Assembly (NCBI GenBank): GCA_964457755.1
Contig: CAYWGC010000050.1
Location: 1-22,953 of the forward strand
Length of the DNA stretch: 22,953 bases
From: Tharpella sp964457755
Lineage (GTDB): Bacteria; Desulfobacterota; Anaeroferrophillalia; Anaeroferrophillales; Tharpellaceae
Direction of reading: 5' to 3'
This document shows positions 21,512 through 22,953 of this stretch, piece after piece. Under the pieces are notes generated by a model. The model was not told the DNA's origin, ran no database searches, and worked only from the letters and a program-made list of their open reading frames with translations. A program made the position numbers and the translations under genes. Numbering within the stretch: position 1 is the first letter of the stretch; the number at the start of each line of letters is the position of its first letter.

Positions 21512-22549
21512 ATGCGTTGTACACTTGCTGAAATTGCCACCAAGGTTGGCGGTCAAGTAATCGGAGACGAAAATCTGGTAGTAACCGGCATTAACAGCCT
21601 CGAGGCGGCAACCGCTGACGAACTCTCCTTTGCGGAAGAGAAATTTCTTGAAAAAGCTGTAAGCTCAAAAGCCGGGGCCCTGCTGGTCCCCAGAAAAATT
21701 GATACTTTAAAGCAACCGCTGATTATCTGCGAGCAACCTTTTCGCGCAGCCGGTCGCATCATGATGGAGATCGATCAAGCTGCCCAGAGAGTTGAACATA
21801 AGATCGACCCGCTCGCCTTTATCGGAGAGAGTGTCAGCCTCGGGAAAAATCTCTATATCGGTCCCGGCGCGGTAATAAATGACGAAGCCGTTATCGGCGA
21901 CAACAGCCGCATCTACGCCAATGCCTATATCGGCAAAGGGGTCTTTATCGGCGCCTCTTGCTGGATCTACCCCGGAGTCGTGATCCGCGAAAACTGCTCT
22001 TTGGGCGATCGCGTCATCATCCACCCCAACTCGGTCATCGGCTCAGACGGTTTCGGTTTTCTCCAGGTTGGCGGCTGTAATGTCAAGATCCCCCAGATCG
22101 GCGCGGTAATCATTGAAGATGATGTTGAAATCGGGGCCCTTTGCACGGTTAACCGAGCGGCTCTCGACAAAACTATCGTCGGCCGCGGCACCAAACTCGA
22201 CGACCATGTGCATCTAGGCCACGGTGTCAAGGTCGGCCATGAAGTAATTATGTGTGCCCAGGTGGCCCTTGCGGGTAGCGTTACAATCGGCAATCAGGTT
22301 ATGCTGGGACCCAGATCCGGGGCCACTGATCATCGCAATATCGGCGACCGGGCCCGCCTCATGGGCAACACTATAACGGCAAAAGATCTTGAAAAAGAGA
22401 AGGACTACGGCGGCATCCCAGCGGTTCCGGCGAAACAGGCACTGCGGCAGATGATGGCCGCCACCCACCTGCCTAAGGACCGCAGCCGCCTGGCCAGCCT
22501 TGAAAAACGAGTTAAGGCGTTAGAGAAACTTTTAGAAGAAAAAGCGTAA
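21512..22549 (+). CDS. lpxD: UDP-3-O-acylglucosamine N-acyltransferase (LpxD)
   Basis: This 345-residue protein has the LpxD N-terminal uridine-binding domain (LAEIATKVGGQVIGD to LSFAEEKF). A left-handed beta helix of hexapeptide repeats follows (IGPGAVI, IYPGVVI, IIHPNSVIGSDGFGF). His237 in HLGHGVKVGHE matches the catalytic His239 of E. coli LpxD. It adds the second 3-hydroxyacyl chain in lipid A synthesis at the cytoplasmic membrane face. The C-terminal part (GATDHRNIGDRARLMGNTI, then GGIPAVPAKQALRQ and a terminal coiled coil) differs from the usual GVTKSI.AG..Y.G.PA ending. It is not in an lpx cluster here; only a DUF4412-like gene follows. Confidence 0.93.
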   Translation: MRCTLAEIATKVGGQVIGDENLVVTGINSLEAATADELSFAEEKFLEKAVSSKAGALLVPRKIDTLKQPLIICEQPFRAAGRIMMEIDQAAQRVEHKIDPLAFIGESVSLGKNLYIGPGAVINDEAVIGDNSRIYANAYIGKGVFIGASCWIYPGVVIRENCSLGDRVIIHPNSVIGSDGFGFLQVGGCNVKIPQIGAVIIEDDVEIGALCTVNRAALDKTIVGRGTKLDDHVHLGHGVKVGHEVIMCAQVALAGSVTIGNQVMLGPRSGATDHRNIGDRARLMGNTITAKDLEKEKDYGGIPAVPAKQALRQMMAATHLPKDRSRLASLEKRVKALEKLLEEKA

Positions 22550-22573
22550 AATCAAACACAGGGAGGAAAAATC

Positions 22574-22953
22574 ATGGACTTTAAAAAAATCATCGTAAAC
22601 ATTACTCTGGCAACCCTTTTTATTGCCACTCTCGGCTTTATGCAAACTCTGCAGGCCGCCGAATTCAGCGCTGACATGGAAACCAAATCAAGAGGACGAC
22701 TAGTTGCTCAGGGCAAGATTTTTTTCAAAGGCGATCTCAGCCGCCAGGAGATGAATCAAGGAGGTCGCCAGATCATCATGATCAGCCGCCCCGACAAAAA
22801 TCTCGCCTGGACCTTGATGGTGCAGGAGAAGAGTTACCTGGAGATGGCCGTCAACCATGAAGATGAGGGAATGACTCCGGGAAACTGGAATCAAAAACTG
22901 GAAAAAGGGGCTAAAAAGATTGGCAGTGAAACTGTAAACGGGGTTAAATGCAA
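22574..22953 (+). CDS. Exported DUF4412-like protein (partial, cut by window end)
   Basis: The 126 visible codons start at ATG 22574 with GGAGG 7 bases upstream. A signal peptide (to about residue 29, QAA) precedes EFSADMETKSRGRLVAQGKI, FFKGDLSRQEMNQGGRQII and ISRPDKNLAWTLMVQEKSYL. This resembles DUF4412 proteins, which have a lipoprotein-carrier-like sheet (KGKIY.KGDK.R.EM...ITRPDK...W.L.P..K.Y.EM). The function is unknown; envelope binding of lipid is only a guess. It follows lpxD by 24 bases and is probably in the same operon. The 3' end lies outside the window. Confidence 0.7.
   Translation, partial: MDFKKIIVNITLATLFIATLGFMQTLQAAEFSADMETKSRGRLVAQGKIFFKGDLSRQEMNQGGRQIIMISRPDKNLAWTLMVQEKSYLEMAVNHEDEGMTPGNWNQKLEKGAKKIGSETVNGVKC

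Overview
The window comes from a Gram-negative bacterium, most likely an anaerobe of the Desulfobacterota/deltaproteobacterial kind. LpxD, a complete TonB/ExbB/ExbD system and a Cus-type envelope efflux operon show an outer membrane. A CoA-transferase, an acyl-CoA carboxyltransferase, a MaoC hydratase and remnants of a tungsten aldehyde:ferredoxin oxidoreductase and a molybdopterin oxidoreductase suggest anaerobic acyl-CoA metabolism. The lineage is inferred from gene content only. The sequence looks like a metagenome scaffold: it holds a run of exactly 100 N flanked by identical 55-bp ends.

Left part (1-6.96 kb). This is an accessory region of toxin-antitoxin modules and gene wreckage. Two modules look intact: a TIGR02574-type antitoxin with a ParE/RelE toxin on the + strand, and an RHH antitoxin with a four-cysteine RelE-like toxin on the - strand, whose promoter overlaps a perfect inverted repeat. 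Around them lie broken genes: a RelBE remnant fused to a DUF4143 ATPase with an internal deletion, a frameshifted ADP-ribosylglycohydrolase, a molybdopterin oxidoreductase reduced to its two ends and fused to a carboxyltransferase fragment, an aldehyde:ferredoxin oxidoreductase tail, a DUF3482-like GTPase tail, a Fic N-terminus, a TOTE-primase N-terminus, and a hicAB pair with a nonsense codon in hicA and a truncated hicB. One full-length CoA-transferase (3.9-5.1 kb) stands among them.

Middle part (6.7-17.2 kb). A Cus-like copper/silver efflux operon has lost most of its outer-membrane channel gene. It keeps cusB, a cusA with an in-frame deletion of about 250 codons, and a DUF3347 protein. 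A 741-residue secreted protein with PKD/Ig-like repeats follows. Next come a decayed TetR regulator with an in-frame TAG and the start of a second TetR domain, a terminator, an intact acyl-CoA carboxyltransferase and a MaoC-like hydratase.

Right part (17.4-22.95 kb). This is ordinary and intact. A five-gene - strand operon (DUF3450, TtpC-like ExbB, ExbB, ExbD, TonB) matches the layout of Vibrio TonB2/TtpC systems. Divergent from it are lpxD and the start of a DUF4412-like exported protein cut by the window edge.

The most striking signal is the amount of mosaic gene decay: internal deletions, gene fusions and point nonsense mutations in the left 15 kb, next to clean core genes on the right. 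I did not find a complete new defence or metabolic system. The best candidates for something undescribed are the PKD-repeat secreted protein, the Cys4 RelE variant and the mosaic region itself.
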